Positions 1-8,939 of a stretch of DNA of 64,000 nt are shown here, in pieces. The DNA comes from Alphaproteobacteria bacterium (lineage in GTDB: Bacteria; Pseudomonadota; Alphaproteobacteria; Thalassobaculales; Thalassobaculaceae): positions 40,219 to 104,218 of the forward strand of contig JAJEAR010000084.1 of the NCBI GenBank assembly GCA_022822665.1, read 5' to 3'. The position numbers were made by a program, and so were the translations under genes. Positions within the stretch are counted from its first letter, which is position 1; every line of letters starts with the position of its first letter. The notes below the pieces were generated by a model. The model was not told where the DNA came from, ran no database searches, and saw nothing but the letters and a program-made list of their open reading frames with translations.

Positions 1-2
1 AG

Positions 3-647
3 CTGTCGAAGAAGGAGGCGCTTGCCCGGGCGATCGACATGCTCCGGCTGGTCCGGATCCCGGAACCGGAGCAGCGGGCCCGGGAATATCCGCACCAGCT
101 GTCCGGTGGCATGCGCCAGCGCGCCATGATCGCCATGGCGCTCGCGTGTACGCCCAAGGTGCTGATCGCCGACGAGCCGACGACGGCGCTCGACGTGACC
201 ATCCAGGCCCAGATCCTCGATCTCATCGTCTCGTTGCAGCAGGAGGTCGGCGCGGCGGTGATCCTGATCACGCACGATCTCGGCGTGGTGGCCGAGACCG
301 CTCACCGGGTGATCGTGATGTACGCCGGCAAGAAGGTCGAGGAGACCGATGTCCGGACCCTGTTCCGGGATCCGCAGCATCCCTACACGCGGGGACTGCT
401 GGAATCGGTCCCGCGGCTTGCGATCATGAGCGGACACGAGGAGGACGCGGAACGTCTCAACGAGATCGACGGCATCGTCCCACCGCTGCATGACCTGCCG
501 CAGGGCTGCGCCTTCGCACCGCGCTGCCCGCTCGCGGTGGACCGATGCCGGCAGGAGGAACCTCGGTACGAGGAGTTCCGGGCGGGCCACTGGGTGGCCT
601 GCTGGCGGACCGGAGAGCAACACCCGGCCGAGGGGAGGGCCGCATGA
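3..647 (+). CDS. Peptide ABC transporter ATP-binding protein (DppD/OppD type), 5' truncated by window edge
   Basis: The reading frame is open from base 3, so the gene begins outside the window; about 214 residues remain. They contain the ABC signature LSGGMRQR, Walker B (VLIADEPTTALD) and the H-loop (LITHDLG), so the Walker A half is what is missing. The end is the oligopeptide/dipeptide C-terminal extension, with the HPYTRGLLESVP segment and the cysteine-bearing CAFAPRCPL motif. The protein would be one of two cytoplasmic ATPases powering uptake of peptides or a related solute such as nickel or opines. The stop overlaps the next start (ATGA), so the two ATPases are translationally coupled. 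The substrate cannot be inferred without the binding protein and permeases, which lie to the left. Confidence 0.93.
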   Translation: MSKKEALARAIDMLRLVRIPEPEQRAREYPHQLSGGMRQRAMIAMALACTPKVLIADEPTTALDVTIQAQILDLIVSLQQEVGAAVILITHDLGVVAETAHRVIVMYAGKKVEETDVRTLFRDPQHPYTRGLLESVPRLAIMSGHEEDAERLNEIDGIVPPLHDLPQGCAFAPRCPLAVDRCRQEEPRYEEFRAGHWVACWRTGEQHPAEGRAA

Positions 648-1615
648 ACGCGACGCCGCCGGTGCTCAGGGTCACCGACCTGAAGAAGCACTTTCCCGTC
701 CGCAAGGGCCTGCTGTCACGGACCGTCGGCCACGTCTATGCCGTCGACGGGGTGACCTTCGAAATCGCTCCGGGAGAGACCCTGGGACTGGTCGGGGAGT
801 CCGGCTGCGGCAAGTCGACGGTTGGCCGCACCGTGCTGCGGCTGCTGGAGCCGACCGGGGGTACGGTCGAGGTTGACGGTGTCGACATCACCGAACTGGA
901 CCGCGTGCAGCTGCGTCAGCATCGCCAGCGCATGCAGATCATCTTCCAGGACCCGTTCTCGTCACTCAATCCGCGCATGACGGCCGGTGACATCGTCGGC
1001 GAGCCGCTCATGGTCCATGGCGTGGCCAGGGGCGAGGAACTGCACGAGCGGGTCTCCACCCTGTTCGAGCGTGTCGGGCTGCGGGCGACCCAGATGTCGA
1101 GCCTGCCCCACCAGTTCTCCGGCGGCCAGAGGCAGCGCATCGGCATCGCCCGCGCGCTCGCGCTCAATCCTCGCCTGATCGTCGGTGACGAACCGGTCTC
1201 GGCGCTCGACGTGTCCATCCAGGCCCAGGTGATCAACCTGCTCATGGACCTGCAGCAGGATCTCGGACTGTCCTACCTGTTCATTGCCCACGACCTCGCG
1301 GTGGTCGAGCACATCAGTCACCGGGTGGCGGTGATGTACCTCGGGCGCATCGTGGAACACACCGACAAGCGGACCCTGTTTACCAACCCGCTGCACCCGT
1401 ACACCGAGGCCCTGCTCTCGGCGGTCCCGATCCCCGACCCGGAGGTGCAGCGCAAGAAGGTCATTCTCCAGGGCGACGTGCCCAGTCCGATCAGTCCGCC
1501 GCCGGGTTGCCACTTCCACACCCGCTGTCCCTACGCCGAGCAGCGGTGCCGGGAGCAGACACCCCGCCTGTCCGAGCGCGCACCCGGCCACTGGGTCTCC
1601 TGCCACCTGCGGTAG
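644..1615 (+). CDS. Peptide ABC transporter ATP-binding protein (DppF/OppF type)
   Basis: This 323-residue ATPase is the partner of the preceding DppD-like protein. Walker A is GESGCGKST at residues 51-59, followed by the Q-loop (IIFQDPFSSLNP), the signature FSGGQRQR, Walker B (LIVGDEPVSALD) and the H-loop (FIAHDLAVVEH). The C-terminus has the oligo_HPY extension (HPYTEALLSAVP) and the cysteine cluster CHFHTRCPYAEQRC. I take the ATG at 644, which overlaps the upstream stop; an in-frame start at 545 would lie inside the upstream gene. It is the last gene of its operon, because the next gene is convergent. A tiny GC hairpin at 1616-1628 (CCCGC, loop ACG, GCGGG) sits between the two stops but has no T-run. 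Confidence 0.95.
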   Translation: MNATPPVLRVTDLKKHFPVRKGLLSRTVGHVYAVDGVTFEIAPGETLGLVGESGCGKSTVGRTVLRLLEPTGGTVEVDGVDITELDRVQLRQHRQRMQIIFQDPFSSLNPRMTAGDIVGEPLMVHGVARGEELHERVSTLFERVGLRATQMSSLPHQFSGGQRQRIGIARALALNPRLIVGDEPVSALDVSIQAQVINLLMDLQQDLGLSYLFIAHDLAVVEHISHRVAVMYLGRIVEHTDKRTLFTNPLHPYTEALLSAVPIPDPEVQRKKVILQGDVPSPISPPPGCHFHTRCPYAEQRCREQTPRLSERAPGHWVSCHLR

Positions 1616-1633
1616 CCCGCACGGCGGGGCGGA

Positions 1634-2566
1634 TCAGGGCGGCCGGCGTGTCGAGGTCGCCCGCGTCCGGCGTGTCCTGCGGGCGACGGCCTCGCGGTGG
1701 GCGATGTAGGTGGCGCTGGCGACGATGATGGCCGAGCCGATCCAGGTGGTGGCCTCGGGCACCTCGGCGAACACCAGGTAGCCGATCAGCGCCGCCCAGA
1801 ACAGTTGCAGGAACTTGATCGGCTGCAGGGCCGAGATCTCGGCGATCTTCACACCTCTCACCATGCACAGGTGCCCCAGCGTGGCCAGTCCGGCGGTCAG
1901 TGTCATCAGGACCCATTCCTGCAGCGTTGGCGCCTGCCAGACCCAGAGTGCGGGTCCCATGATGGTGAGCGTGACGAACACCGAGAGATAGGCGACCACC
2001 GCGGCTCCCGTTTCGCGCCGGGTCAGGACCTTCGAGACCAGGTCGGCGGCGGCGAACACCGGGGCGGCAACCAGCATCGCGAGCACGCCCGGGTCCATGC
2101 TCCCGGCCCCGGGCTTCAGGATCACGACGGCGCCGAGCAATCCGGCGATGACGGCGAGGATCCGCCGGATCCGCACCTGTTCGCCGAGGAACAGGGCCGC
2201 ACCGATCACCGCGAACACCGGGGCCGTGAATCCGATGGCGGTCACCTCGGCGATCGGAATGCGGCTCATGGCGTAGAACCAGCACATCACGCCGAGCGCG
2301 TGCATGACGCCGCGGGTCGCGTGCAGTCCGAACCGGGCGCTGCGAAGATCCGCGAGGGTGACGTTCAGGAAGAACGGCAGCATGAACAAAAGGCCGATGG
2401 CGTACCGCATGAACGCGACCTGTATCGGGTTCATCGTGGTCCCGACATGACGCACGATCGCCATGAACGACGCGAAGATCAGTCCCGCCAGTGCCATCCA
2501 CAGCATGCCGCGGACCGTGTCGGACACGCCCGAGAACAGCCGGGTGACTTGAGCGACCTGCCACAT
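1634..2566 (-). CDS. DMT-superfamily (EamA) transporter
   Basis: The product is about 310 residues, almost entirely hydrophobic, with two EamA repeats of roughly five helices each, the usual 10-helix plan of drug/metabolite exporters. The first repeat starts at MLWMALAGLIFASFMAIVRHVG and the second around the segment with MGPALWVW. Charged residues cluster at the C-terminus (AVARRTRRTRATSTRRP), consistent with a cytoplasmic tail. The start is uncertain: no good ribosome-binding site precedes 2566, and the methionine about 20 residues later, at the first helix, is equally plausible. The family exports amino acids, purines or other small metabolites; nothing nearby identifies the substrate. It is convergent with the ABC operon and divergent from the sulfurtransferase. 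Confidence 0.88.
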   Translation of the reverse strand: MWQVAQVTRLFSGVSDTVRGMLWMALAGLIFASFMAIVRHVGTTMNPIQVAFMRYAIGLLFMLPFFLNVTLADLRSARFGLHATRGVMHALGVMCWFYAMSRIPIAEVTAIGFTAPVFAVIGAALFLGEQVRIRRILAVIAGLLGAVVILKPGAGSMDPGVLAMLVAAPVFAAADLVSKVLTRRETGAAVVAYLSVFVTLTIMGPALWVWQAPTLQEWVLMTLTAGLATLGHLCMVRGVKIAEISALQPIKFLQLFWAALIGYLVFAEVPEATTWIGSAIIVASATYIAHREAVARRTRRTRATSTRRPP

Positions 2567-2622
2567 CAGGTAGAGTGACCGCCGTGGCCGCCCGGTGCGG
2601 CGCCAGTACGAGGAGCACGTCC

Positions 2623-3507
2623 ATGACCGCCAGTGCGGCCGGATACCGGCATCCCGACGTCCTGATCGATACCGCGGAGCTGGAAGCCCGTCTCGGTGAT
2701 GCGGACCTGAGGGTCTACGACTGCACCACCCACCTGCTTCCGCACCCGACCCTGGCCTACACGGTGCAGAGCGGCAGGGCAGACTACGACCGCGGACATG
2801 TCCCTGGTGCCGATTTCCTGGATCTTCAGGGGGAACTCTCCGACAGCGACAGCCAGTACCGTTTCACCTTTCCCGATGCCGACCGGTTTGCCGAGGCGGT
2901 CGGCCGCCACGGGCTCGGCGATGACGCCTCGGTGGTGCTCTATAGCACGACCTCTCCGCAGTGGGCGACGCGTGTGTGGTGGATGCTGCGGGCCTTCGGC
3001 TTCGACCGGGCCCGGGTGCTCGACGGCGGTTTCACCAAGTGGGCGCGGGAGGGCCGCGCGGTGTCCACCGAACCCGCATCCTATGCCCCTGCCACCTTCA
3101 CGCCGCGCCCCAGGGAGGGCCTGATTGTCGGCAGGGACGAGGTGCTGGCGGCTGTCGGCAACGGCGGGGTGTGCACGGTCAATGCGCTCGCGCGCGAGCA
3201 ACATGCCGGGACCGGCGGGCGCGCCTACGGCCGGGTCGGGCGCATTGCCGGCAGCGTGAACGTGCCGACCGCGGAACTGCTCGATCCCGAGACCACCGCC
3301 TTTCTGCCGGCCGGGCAGATCGCGGCCCGGTTCGCGGATATCGGGGCGGACAGCGCCGGACGCGTCCTGACCTACTGCGGCGGCGGGATCGCGGCGAGCG
3401 CGACCGCGATGCTGCTGGTCATGCTCGGTCACGAGAACGTGGGGCTCTACGACAACTCGATGTCGGAATGGTCGCGGGACGAGACCCTGCCGATGGAGAC
3501 CGGGTAA
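2623..3507 (+). CDS. Sulfurtransferase with two rhodanese domains
   Basis: The protein has 294 residues from the ATG at 2623, which follows a GAGGAG ribosome-binding site; an upstream in-frame GTG at 2575 has none. It has the classic tandem layout of thiosulfate or 3-mercaptopyruvate sulfurtransferases. In the N-terminal domain the active-site position reads YSTTSPQ, so it has no cysteine and is presumably structural. The C-terminal domain carries the catalytic loop YCGGGIAAS with Cys252, which would form the persulfide. The CGGGIAAS loop departs from the CGSGVTA typical of mercaptopyruvate enzymes, so the donor is left open. The 3' end nearly abuts the convergent methyltransferase-HNH gene. 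Confidence 0.9.
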   Translation: MTASAAGYRHPDVLIDTAELEARLGDADLRVYDCTTHLLPHPTLAYTVQSGRADYDRGHVPGADFLDLQGELSDSDSQYRFTFPDADRFAEAVGRHGLGDDASVVLYSTTSPQWATRVWWMLRAFGFDRARVLDGGFTKWAREGRAVSTEPASYAPATFTPRPREGLIVGRDEVLAAVGNGGVCTVNALAREQHAGTGGRAYGRVGRIAGSVNVPTAELLDPETTAFLPAGQIAARFADIGADSAGRVLTYCGGGIAASATAMLLVMLGHENVGLYDNSMSEWSRDETLPMETG

Positions 3508-3513
3508 GGAGCC

Positions 3514-5217
3514 TCAGCGCTTCGGCATCCACTCGTCCACGCGCTGGTCGGTGACCAGGGACTGACGCCGGGCGCCGAGCCCGTCGAACAACACCTCGAT
3601 GGTCTGATCCGGGTCCCCGAACAGCGGAAGCGAGGAGCTTGCCTCGACGAGGAACCGGTCCCTCGTGTCGGGCCGGCGGGCATAGGCGGTCTCCCACCAC
3701 TCCAGAATACGATCGCGCGAGGCGGCAAGCGCCTCGGCCGAGGGCAGCCGGTCCCGCTTGTCGTTGTTGATGGCCCGGGCGCTCGGCAGCAGGTTCCACA
3801 GGTCGTCACAGGGCCAGGCGGCCCACGGGATGCAGTGGTCGATGTCGAAGTGAGCCTCACGCAGGCGCCGTCCGGACCACACGCAGTAGAGCGACCCCTG
3901 CCCGGCGAGTTCGATCGCCCGGTCGCGTGACGTCCTGACATCGCGTGACGGGTCGGACCATGTCATGGCCCGGGCAAGGTCAACGCGGTCGAGTGACCGT
4001 CCCTGTCTTCCGGCATAGCCGTCCATCAGCCGGACCCATTCGGCGGTGACCGCCGGTTCGATCCAGCAGCTGTACCGCGAAAGCGCGCGCCACAGGTGCA
4101 ACGGGACCCGGAGTTCCCCGAACCGTGCGAGATAGTCCCGGTCGATCAGGATCCGGCCAGGCGCCTTTCCGGCACGTGACCTCGTGGCCCGGAAGATCGG
4201 GGCATTGGAGCCGGGCCAGGTGATGAAGGTGGCCGGCATCGTGGCGATGGTCTTTGCCACGGCCGCAAGCGCACTGTGGAACCCGGCCGCCCGCTCGCCC
4301 GAGAGCAAGGCACCGACCCGAAGCTCCGGTGGCGTGAGGTCGGCGATCCGGCGCCAGCCCTCTCCGGCGAAGCCGAGGCCGTCGGGGCCCCGGTTGTGAG
4401 GCAACTGAGGGAAACCGCCGTCGACGAGCGGCTTGTACAGGCGCAGCCAGTTCAGCGCCACCAGGCCGAGCGGGATGCCGACATCACGGTCCGCGGGGAC
4501 AGCCATGCCGAGCGCTCCGTCGGATGCCCGCGCGATCGCGCGCAGCAGTCCGAGCTTGTAGGTCGACGACTTGGCATCGTTCAGGATCACGTGGCGCAGC
4601 AGCGGCAACGCACCGGTTCCGTCGTCAGGCAGGCGGACCAGCAGGCGGACCCACTCGAGACCTGTCCGCCCGAGCCTGTCCGCGTCCCGGTCCTGGAAGG
4701 CGAGGAACGCGCCGTGATGGCGCGCCAGGCCCTCGATTTCCCCGATGCGCGCGGGATGCTGTCCCCGCGCGCGGTCCACCGGCCCCCGCGGGAAGGTGAT
4801 CGCCAGCCGACCGCCCGGCTTCAGCAGGCCGATCAGCTTGCGGAACGCGCGCTGCCGGTGCCCGGGATCCACGTGCATCCAGACCGCGCTCAGCAGTACC
4901 AGGTCGAAGGCGAATGCCTGCCTGTAGACGCGCTCGAGCGCCGGCAGGCTGTCCCGGATCCAGGAGATCGTCGATTGCGGATGCCGGCGGCGGGCCTCGG
5001 ACAGCATGGTCGCCGACGGCTCGACGGCAACGACCTCGTGGCCGGCGTCGGCAAACCAGGCGGCGTCGCGCCCGGAACCGGCCCCGACGTCGAGCACCAG
5101 TGCCGGGGCTTCCGGCAGCCAGGGCTCGAGCCAGGAATGAAGGTCTCGGGCCTCCACCGTCTCGTAGAGCGCGGCGCGGCTGATGCCGGCGTCACCCTCG
5201 TACGGTCCGCCCGTCAT
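3514..5217 (-). CDS. Fusion of a class I SAM-dependent methyltransferase domain and an HNH endonuclease domain
   Basis: The protein has 567 residues. The N-terminal ~200 form a Rossmann methyltransferase: motif I is LDVGAGSGRDA around residues 42-52, the acidic loop is VVAVEPS, and motif IV-like FDLVLLSAVWMHVDP is followed by LLKPGGRLAITFP. These features belong to the Methyltransf_11/25 type. I see no DPPY/NPPF motif of DNA amino-methyltransferases and no cytosine-methylase PCQ. A middle region (~210-430, including ILNDAKSSTYKLGLLRA and a YSCW segment) is unfamiliar. The C-terminus is an HNH module: YCVWSGRRL at 444, D460-H461 in DIDHCIPW, N475 in LWNLLP, and N484/K487 in INNDKRDR, the beta-beta-alpha metal fold. 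The substrates of both domains are unknown. A defence or tRNA/nucleic-acid role is only speculation. Confidence 0.85.
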   Translation of the reverse strand: MTGGPYEGDAGISRAALYETVEARDLHSWLEPWLPEAPALVLDVGAGSGRDAAWFADAGHEVVAVEPSATMLSEARRRHPQSTISWIRDSLPALERVYRQAFAFDLVLLSAVWMHVDPGHRQRAFRKLIGLLKPGGRLAITFPRGPVDRARGQHPARIGEIEGLARHHGAFLAFQDRDADRLGRTGLEWVRLLVRLPDDGTGALPLLRHVILNDAKSSTYKLGLLRAIARASDGALGMAVPADRDVGIPLGLVALNWLRLYKPLVDGGFPQLPHNRGPDGLGFAGEGWRRIADLTPPELRVGALLSGERAAGFHSALAAVAKTIATMPATFITWPGSNAPIFRATRSRAGKAPGRILIDRDYLARFGELRVPLHLWRALSRYSCWIEPAVTAEWVRLMDGYAGRQGRSLDRVDLARAMTWSDPSRDVRTSRDRAIELAGQGSLYCVWSGRRLREAHFDIDHCIPWAAWPCDDLWNLLPSARAINNDKRDRLPSAEALAASRDRILEWWETAYARRPDTRDRFLVEASSSLPLFGDPDQTIEVLFDGLGARRQSLVTDQRVDEWMPKR

Positions 5218-5278
5218 CCGGACCCTCCGCTGGCCGGCACAGGGCGCGGCCCCGTCCCCCGTGCGTCGTGGTCACGGG

Positions 5279-6694
5279 TCAGGCGCACCGGGCCGTCCGC
5301 TGCACGTGGGCCCAGGCGGCCTCGACGTGATGACGTTCGGTCCGGGTCTGGCCGATCGACCAGCGGATGGCGAACCGCCCCTTCACCAGGTTCTGGGTGA
5401 AGTAGACCCGGCCAGAGTCGTTCAGCCGCTCGAGCAGCGCCCGGTTGATCCGTTCGAGTTCGGCCTCGTCGGTCATCCCCGGGGGGCGGTAGCGCAGGTT
5501 CAGCAGCGACAGCGAGCGGGGCGCCATGAGCTCGAAGTCTTCGGCCTCCGCGATCATCTGCTCGAGTTCTGCGGCAAGCGCGATATGCCGGCGCAGGATC
5601 GCCTGCAGTCCCTCGATTCCGTAGGAGCGGATCACGAACCAGAGCTTGAGCGCCCGGAACCGGCGGCCGAGCGCTACGCCCCAGTCGCGGTAGTCGATCA
5701 CGGTGTCACCCTCCCGGCCCTTGAGGAACTCCGGCAGGATCGAGAAGGTGCGGACCAGCGCGTCGCGATCACGCACGTAATGGGCCGAACAGTCGAAGTT
5801 GGTCATCAGCATCTTGTGCGGATTGAACACCAGGCTGTCTGCCAGTTCGAGCCCGTCGGCCATGGCCCGGTGTTCCGGCAGCAACAGGGCCGATCCGGCC
5901 CAGGCGGCATCGACGTGCAGGAACAGCCCGAACCGGGTGCAGATTTCAGCAGTCGCGCGGAGCGGGTCGCAACCGCCTACGCCGGTGGTCCCCAGCGATG
6001 CCACCACGCAGGCCGGATGGAGCCCGGCTTCCCGGTCGGCGCGGATGGCCTGCTCGAGACGGTCGGGGCGCATGGCGAATGCCTCGTCCACCTCGATGAG
6101 GCGGACGTTGTCGCGGCCGTAGCCGGCGATGCCGGCACCCTTCACGGTGGCGCTGTGCGCCTCGGCCGAGGTGTAGGCGATGAGCGGTTCCCGCCCGGCC
6201 AGTCCCTGCCTGTTGGCCTGCCAGCCGGTGCTGCGTTCCCGTGCCGTCAGCAGGGCGCAGAGGATGGCGGACGACGCCGTGTCCTGGATCACGCCGTGGA
6301 ATCCGTCCGGCAGGCCGATCATCTGCCGCAGCCAGTCGGTCATCCGGGTTTCCATCTCGGTTCCCGCCGGGCTGGTCTGCCACAGCATGCAGTTCGCGCC
6401 GAGCGTGGCGGTCAGCATTTCGGCCAGCACCGAGGGCGGGCTCGAATTGGCCGGGAAGTAGGCATAGAAATCCGGGTGCTGCCAGTGGGTGATGCCCGGC
6501 AGGACGATGTCGCGGAAGTCCCTGAAGATCGTCTCCATGTCCTCGCCGCGCCTCGGCGGCGAGACCGGCAGGCTGTTCGCGATCGCACCGGGCGGGACCT
6601 GGGCGCGGACCGGCAGGTCCGCGACGTTCTCAAGGTAGTCCGCCATCCAGTCGACCAGGGCGTGGCCGTGCCGGCGAAAGGTCTCGGTGTCCAT
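5279..6694 (-). CDS. PLP-dependent decarboxylase (aromatic-L-amino-acid/tyrosine decarboxylase family)
   Basis: The protein has 471 residues in the group II decarboxylase family. The N-terminus (FRRHGHALVDWMADYLENV) is the conserved start, and PLP binds Lys294 in NPHKMLMTNFDCS, matching the NPHKWLLVNFDCS of aromatic amino acid decarboxylases. HVDAAWAGSAL supplies the ring-stacking/Asp region. The family makes amines from tyrosine, tryptophan, DOPA or phenylalanine; the precise substrate is not readable here. I choose the ATG at 6694, six bases after a GGGGAG site; an ATG two codons upstream (6700) is also possible. The start lies inside the 3' end of queG, with a 65-nt overlap in another frame, so it is the last gene of the tgt-queG operon. 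No biosynthetic partner is adjacent. Confidence 0.9.
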   Translation of the reverse strand: MDTETFRRHGHALVDWMADYLENVADLPVRAQVPPGAIANSLPVSPPRRGEDMETIFRDFRDIVLPGITHWQHPDFYAYFPANSSPPSVLAEMLTATLGANCMLWQTSPAGTEMETRMTDWLRQMIGLPDGFHGVIQDTASSAILCALLTARERSTGWQANRQGLAGREPLIAYTSAEAHSATVKGAGIAGYGRDNVRLIEVDEAFAMRPDRLEQAIRADREAGLHPACVVASLGTTGVGGCDPLRATAEICTRFGLFLHVDAAWAGSALLLPEHRAMADGLELADSLVFNPHKMLMTNFDCSAHYVRDRDALVRTFSILPEFLKGREGDTVIDYRDWGVALGRRFRALKLWFVIRSYGIEGLQAILRRHIALAAELEQMIAEAEDFELMAPRSLSLLNLRYRPPGMTDEAELERINRALLERLNDSGRVYFTQNLVKGRFAIRWSIGQTRTERHHVEAAWAHVQRTARCA

Positions 6695-7820
6695 GACCAT
6701 CTCCCCCGAGGGTGTGTGTCCATTCGTGTCGGACCTGCGGGTCGGGCTCTGCAGGCATCCTGGCCTTGCGCAGCGCCGCAACCCGCTCCGGTGGCGCCAG
6801 CCGGCCCAGTGCCCAGACCGCCATGGCGCGAACCAGCGGCGACGGATCGTCGAGCAGGCCGATCACCCGGGCGGGCAGCGGCCCGTCGGCATTGGCCACC
6901 GCGATCAGCACGTTGCGCAGGAACCGGTCGCGCCCGAGGCGCTTGACCGGCGAGCCGGAGAACCGGGCGCGGAACGCCGCGTCGTCCAGGGCGAGCAGGT
7001 CGACCAGCCGCGGCAGGTCGAGGTCGTCGCGGGGAATGAACCCGGCCTCGCGGGCGGTGCGCGCGAACCGGTTCCACGGACAGACCGCCAGGCAGTCGTC
7101 GCACCCGAAGATCCGGTTGCCCATGGGGACGCGGAACTCGCGGGCGATATGACCCTTGTGCTCGATGGTGAGATAGGAAATGCAGCGTCGCGCATCCAGC
7201 GTGTAGGGCGCGGGGAAGGCGGCGGTCGGACAAATGTCGAGACAGCGCCGGCACGAGCCGCAGTGGTCCTCTGACGGCTCATCGCGCTCAAGTTCGAGGC
7301 TGGTGAAGACCTCGCCCAGGAACAGCCAGGACCCGAAACCGCGGCTGACCAGGTTGGTGTGCTTGCCCTGCCAGCCGATGCCGGCCGCCTGGGCCAGCGG
7401 CTTCTCGAGCACCGGGGCGGTGTCGACGAACACCCGCGCCTCGCATCCGAAGGTCTCGCTCATCCAGCGTCCGAGCCGCTTCAGCCGCTTCTTCATGATG
7501 TCGTGGTAGTCGCGGTTGCGCGCATAGACCGAGATGTTGCCGCGCTCGCGATGGGCCAGGTCCCCGAGCGGAGGCCGGGCCGGACCGTAATTGGCGGCGA
7601 CCACCACGACCGAGCGCGCCGGTGGCCACAGCCGTGTCGGATCGCGCCGGCGCTGTGCCGTGCGCAGCATCCAGTCCATGTCGCCGTGCTCGCCGCCGGC
7701 AAGAAAACCGTCGAGCCTCGCCTGCTCGCGGGGACCGACCGCCACCGGGGCAATCCCGGCTGCGTCGAAACCGGCAGCACGCGCCGCATCGAGCACGCGT
7801 TGTCGGACCGGCGTGCTCAC
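6630..7820 (-). CDS. queG: Epoxyqueuosine reductase QueG
   Basis: The 396-residue protein reduces epoxyqueuosine to queuosine in tRNA, the last step of the pathway, using cobalamin and two [4Fe-4S] clusters. Both ferredoxin-like motifs are present: CGSCRRCLDICP and CDDCLAVCPWN. The FVDTAPVLEKPLAQ segment holds the conserved Asp proposed as proton donor, and GIGWQGKHTN and the C-terminal HEAT-like region (DDPSPLVRAMAVWALGRL) fit the family. The start is a GTG at 7820 whose last two bases are part of the tgt stop (GTGA). The 3' tail runs past the decarboxylase start and overlaps it by 65 nt. Cobalamin genes (cobS/cobT) lie elsewhere in this window, consistent with the B12 requirement. Confidence 0.95.
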   Translation of the reverse strand: MSTPVRQRVLDAARAAGFDAAGIAPVAVGPREQARLDGFLAGGEHGDMDWMLRTAQRRRDPTRLWPPARSVVVVAANYGPARPPLGDLAHRERGNISVYARNRDYHDIMKKRLKRLGRWMSETFGCEARVFVDTAPVLEKPLAQAAGIGWQGKHTNLVSRGFGSWLFLGEVFTSLELERDEPSEDHCGSCRRCLDICPTAAFPAPYTLDARRCISYLTIEHKGHIAREFRVPMGNRIFGCDDCLAVCPWNRFARTAREAGFIPRDDLDLPRLVDLLALDDAAFRARFSGSPVKRLGRDRFLRNVLIAVANADGPLPARVIGLLDDPSPLVRAMAVWALGRLAPPERVAALRKARMPAEPDPQVRHEWTHTLGGDGHGHRDLSPARPRPGRLDGGLP

Positions 7821-8932
7821 GGCACCCCGGCGTCCTGTTCCCGGTGGAAGTCGGCGGCAAAACGCTCGAACTCCCCCTGGTCGATCGCGGCGCGGATCCC
7901 GGCCATCAGCTCCTGATAGTAGTGCAGGTTGTGCCAGCTGAGCAGCATTGCTCCCAGGATCTCGCCGGCACGAACCAGGTGGGCAAGGTAGGCGCGGGAG
8001 AACCCGGTACACGCCGGGCAGCCGCACGCGTCGTCGAGCGGGCGCGGATCGTCGAGGAACCGCCGGTTGCGCAGGTTCGCCGGACCGTGCCGCGTGAAGG
8101 CCTGGCCGTTGCGTCCGGACCGGGTGGGCAGGACGCAGTCGAACATGTCGATACCGTGCCGGACCCCGTCCACCAGGTCCCGCGGCTTGCCGACGCCCAT
8201 CAGGTAGCGGGGCCGGTCGTGCGGCAGCAGCGGCACCGTTCCAGCGAGGATCCGGAGCATCTCGTCGCGGCCCTCGCCGACCGCGAGCCCGCCGACCGCG
8301 TAGCCGTCGAACCCGATTCCGGCCAGGGTTTCCGCCGACTCCGCGCGCAGCGCCTGGTAGACGCTGCCCTGGACGATGCCGAACAGCCCGGCGCCGTCGC
8401 GGTCGCGGAACGCGCGGCGCGAACGCTCGGCCCAGCGCATCGACAGCCGCATCGAGGAGGCGGCCTCGGTCTCGCTGACCGGCCAGGGCGTGCACTCGTC
8501 GAATGCCATGGTGATGTCGGCGCCCAGCAGTTCCTGGACCCGGATCGAGGCTTCCGGCGAGAGGTGGTGGCGTGACCCGTCGACGTGGCTGCGGAAGGTG
8601 ACCCCGTCCTCGCTGATCCGGCGCAGGCCGGCAAGCGACATCACCTGGTAACCGCCGGAATCGGTCAGGATCGGCCCGTCCCATCCCATGAACCGGTGCA
8701 GTCCGCCGAGCGTCGCGATGCGCTCGGCTCCGGGGCGCACCATCAGGTGGTAGGTGTTCCCCAGCAGGATCTGCGCTCCGGCGGCACGGACCGAGGACGG
8801 CAGCATCGCCTTGACAGTCGCCGCGGTTCCGACCGGCATGAAGGCGGGCGTCTCGACGCGCCCGTGTGCCGTGTCAAGCCGTCCGCGCCGGGCCATGCCA
8901 TCGGTGGCGGTGACCCCGAAGCCCGTCGGCAC
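7817..8932 (-). CDS. tgt: tRNA-guanine transglycosylase
   Basis: The 371-residue enzyme exchanges guanine-34 of GUN-anticodon tRNAs for preQ1, opening the tRNA-bound half of queuosine synthesis. The Asp that primes the base is D91 in LTDSGGYQVMS. The nucleophile is in IDMFDCVLPTRSGRNGQAF. The zinc site is the C-terminal CGCPACTGFSR with the downstream His in LLSWHNLHYYQ. AVGGLAVGE is the guanine-specificity loop. The start is a GTG at 8932 and the stop is shared with queG. It sits third in a leftward operon after two genes of unknown function, with queA and a queuosine-precursor transporter divergent from that operon, so the locus is a queuosine island. Confidence 0.97.
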   Translation of the reverse strand: MPTGFGVTATDGMARRGRLDTAHGRVETPAFMPVGTAATVKAMLPSSVRAAGAQILLGNTYHLMVRPGAERIATLGGLHRFMGWDGPILTDSGGYQVMSLAGLRRISEDGVTFRSHVDGSRHHLSPEASIRVQELLGADITMAFDECTPWPVSETEAASSMRLSMRWAERSRRAFRDRDGAGLFGIVQGSVYQALRAESAETLAGIGFDGYAVGGLAVGEGRDEMLRILAGTVPLLPHDRPRYLMGVGKPRDLVDGVRHGIDMFDCVLPTRSGRNGQAFTRHGPANLRNRRFLDDPRPLDDACGCPACTGFSRAYLAHLVRAGEILGAMLLSWHNLHYYQELMAGIRAAIDQGEFERFAADFHREQDAGVP

Positions 8933-8939
8933 GCGCGGT

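Noticed and set aside
2575..2622. Upstream GTG start for the sulfurtransferase
   Set aside because: It has no ribosome-binding site and adds a non-conserved Arg/Ser-rich stretch; the ATG at 2623 with GAGGAG is better.
5183..6946. A 587-codon plus-strand frame opposite the decarboxylase
   Set aside because: Antisense shadow; no motifs and no ribosome-binding site.
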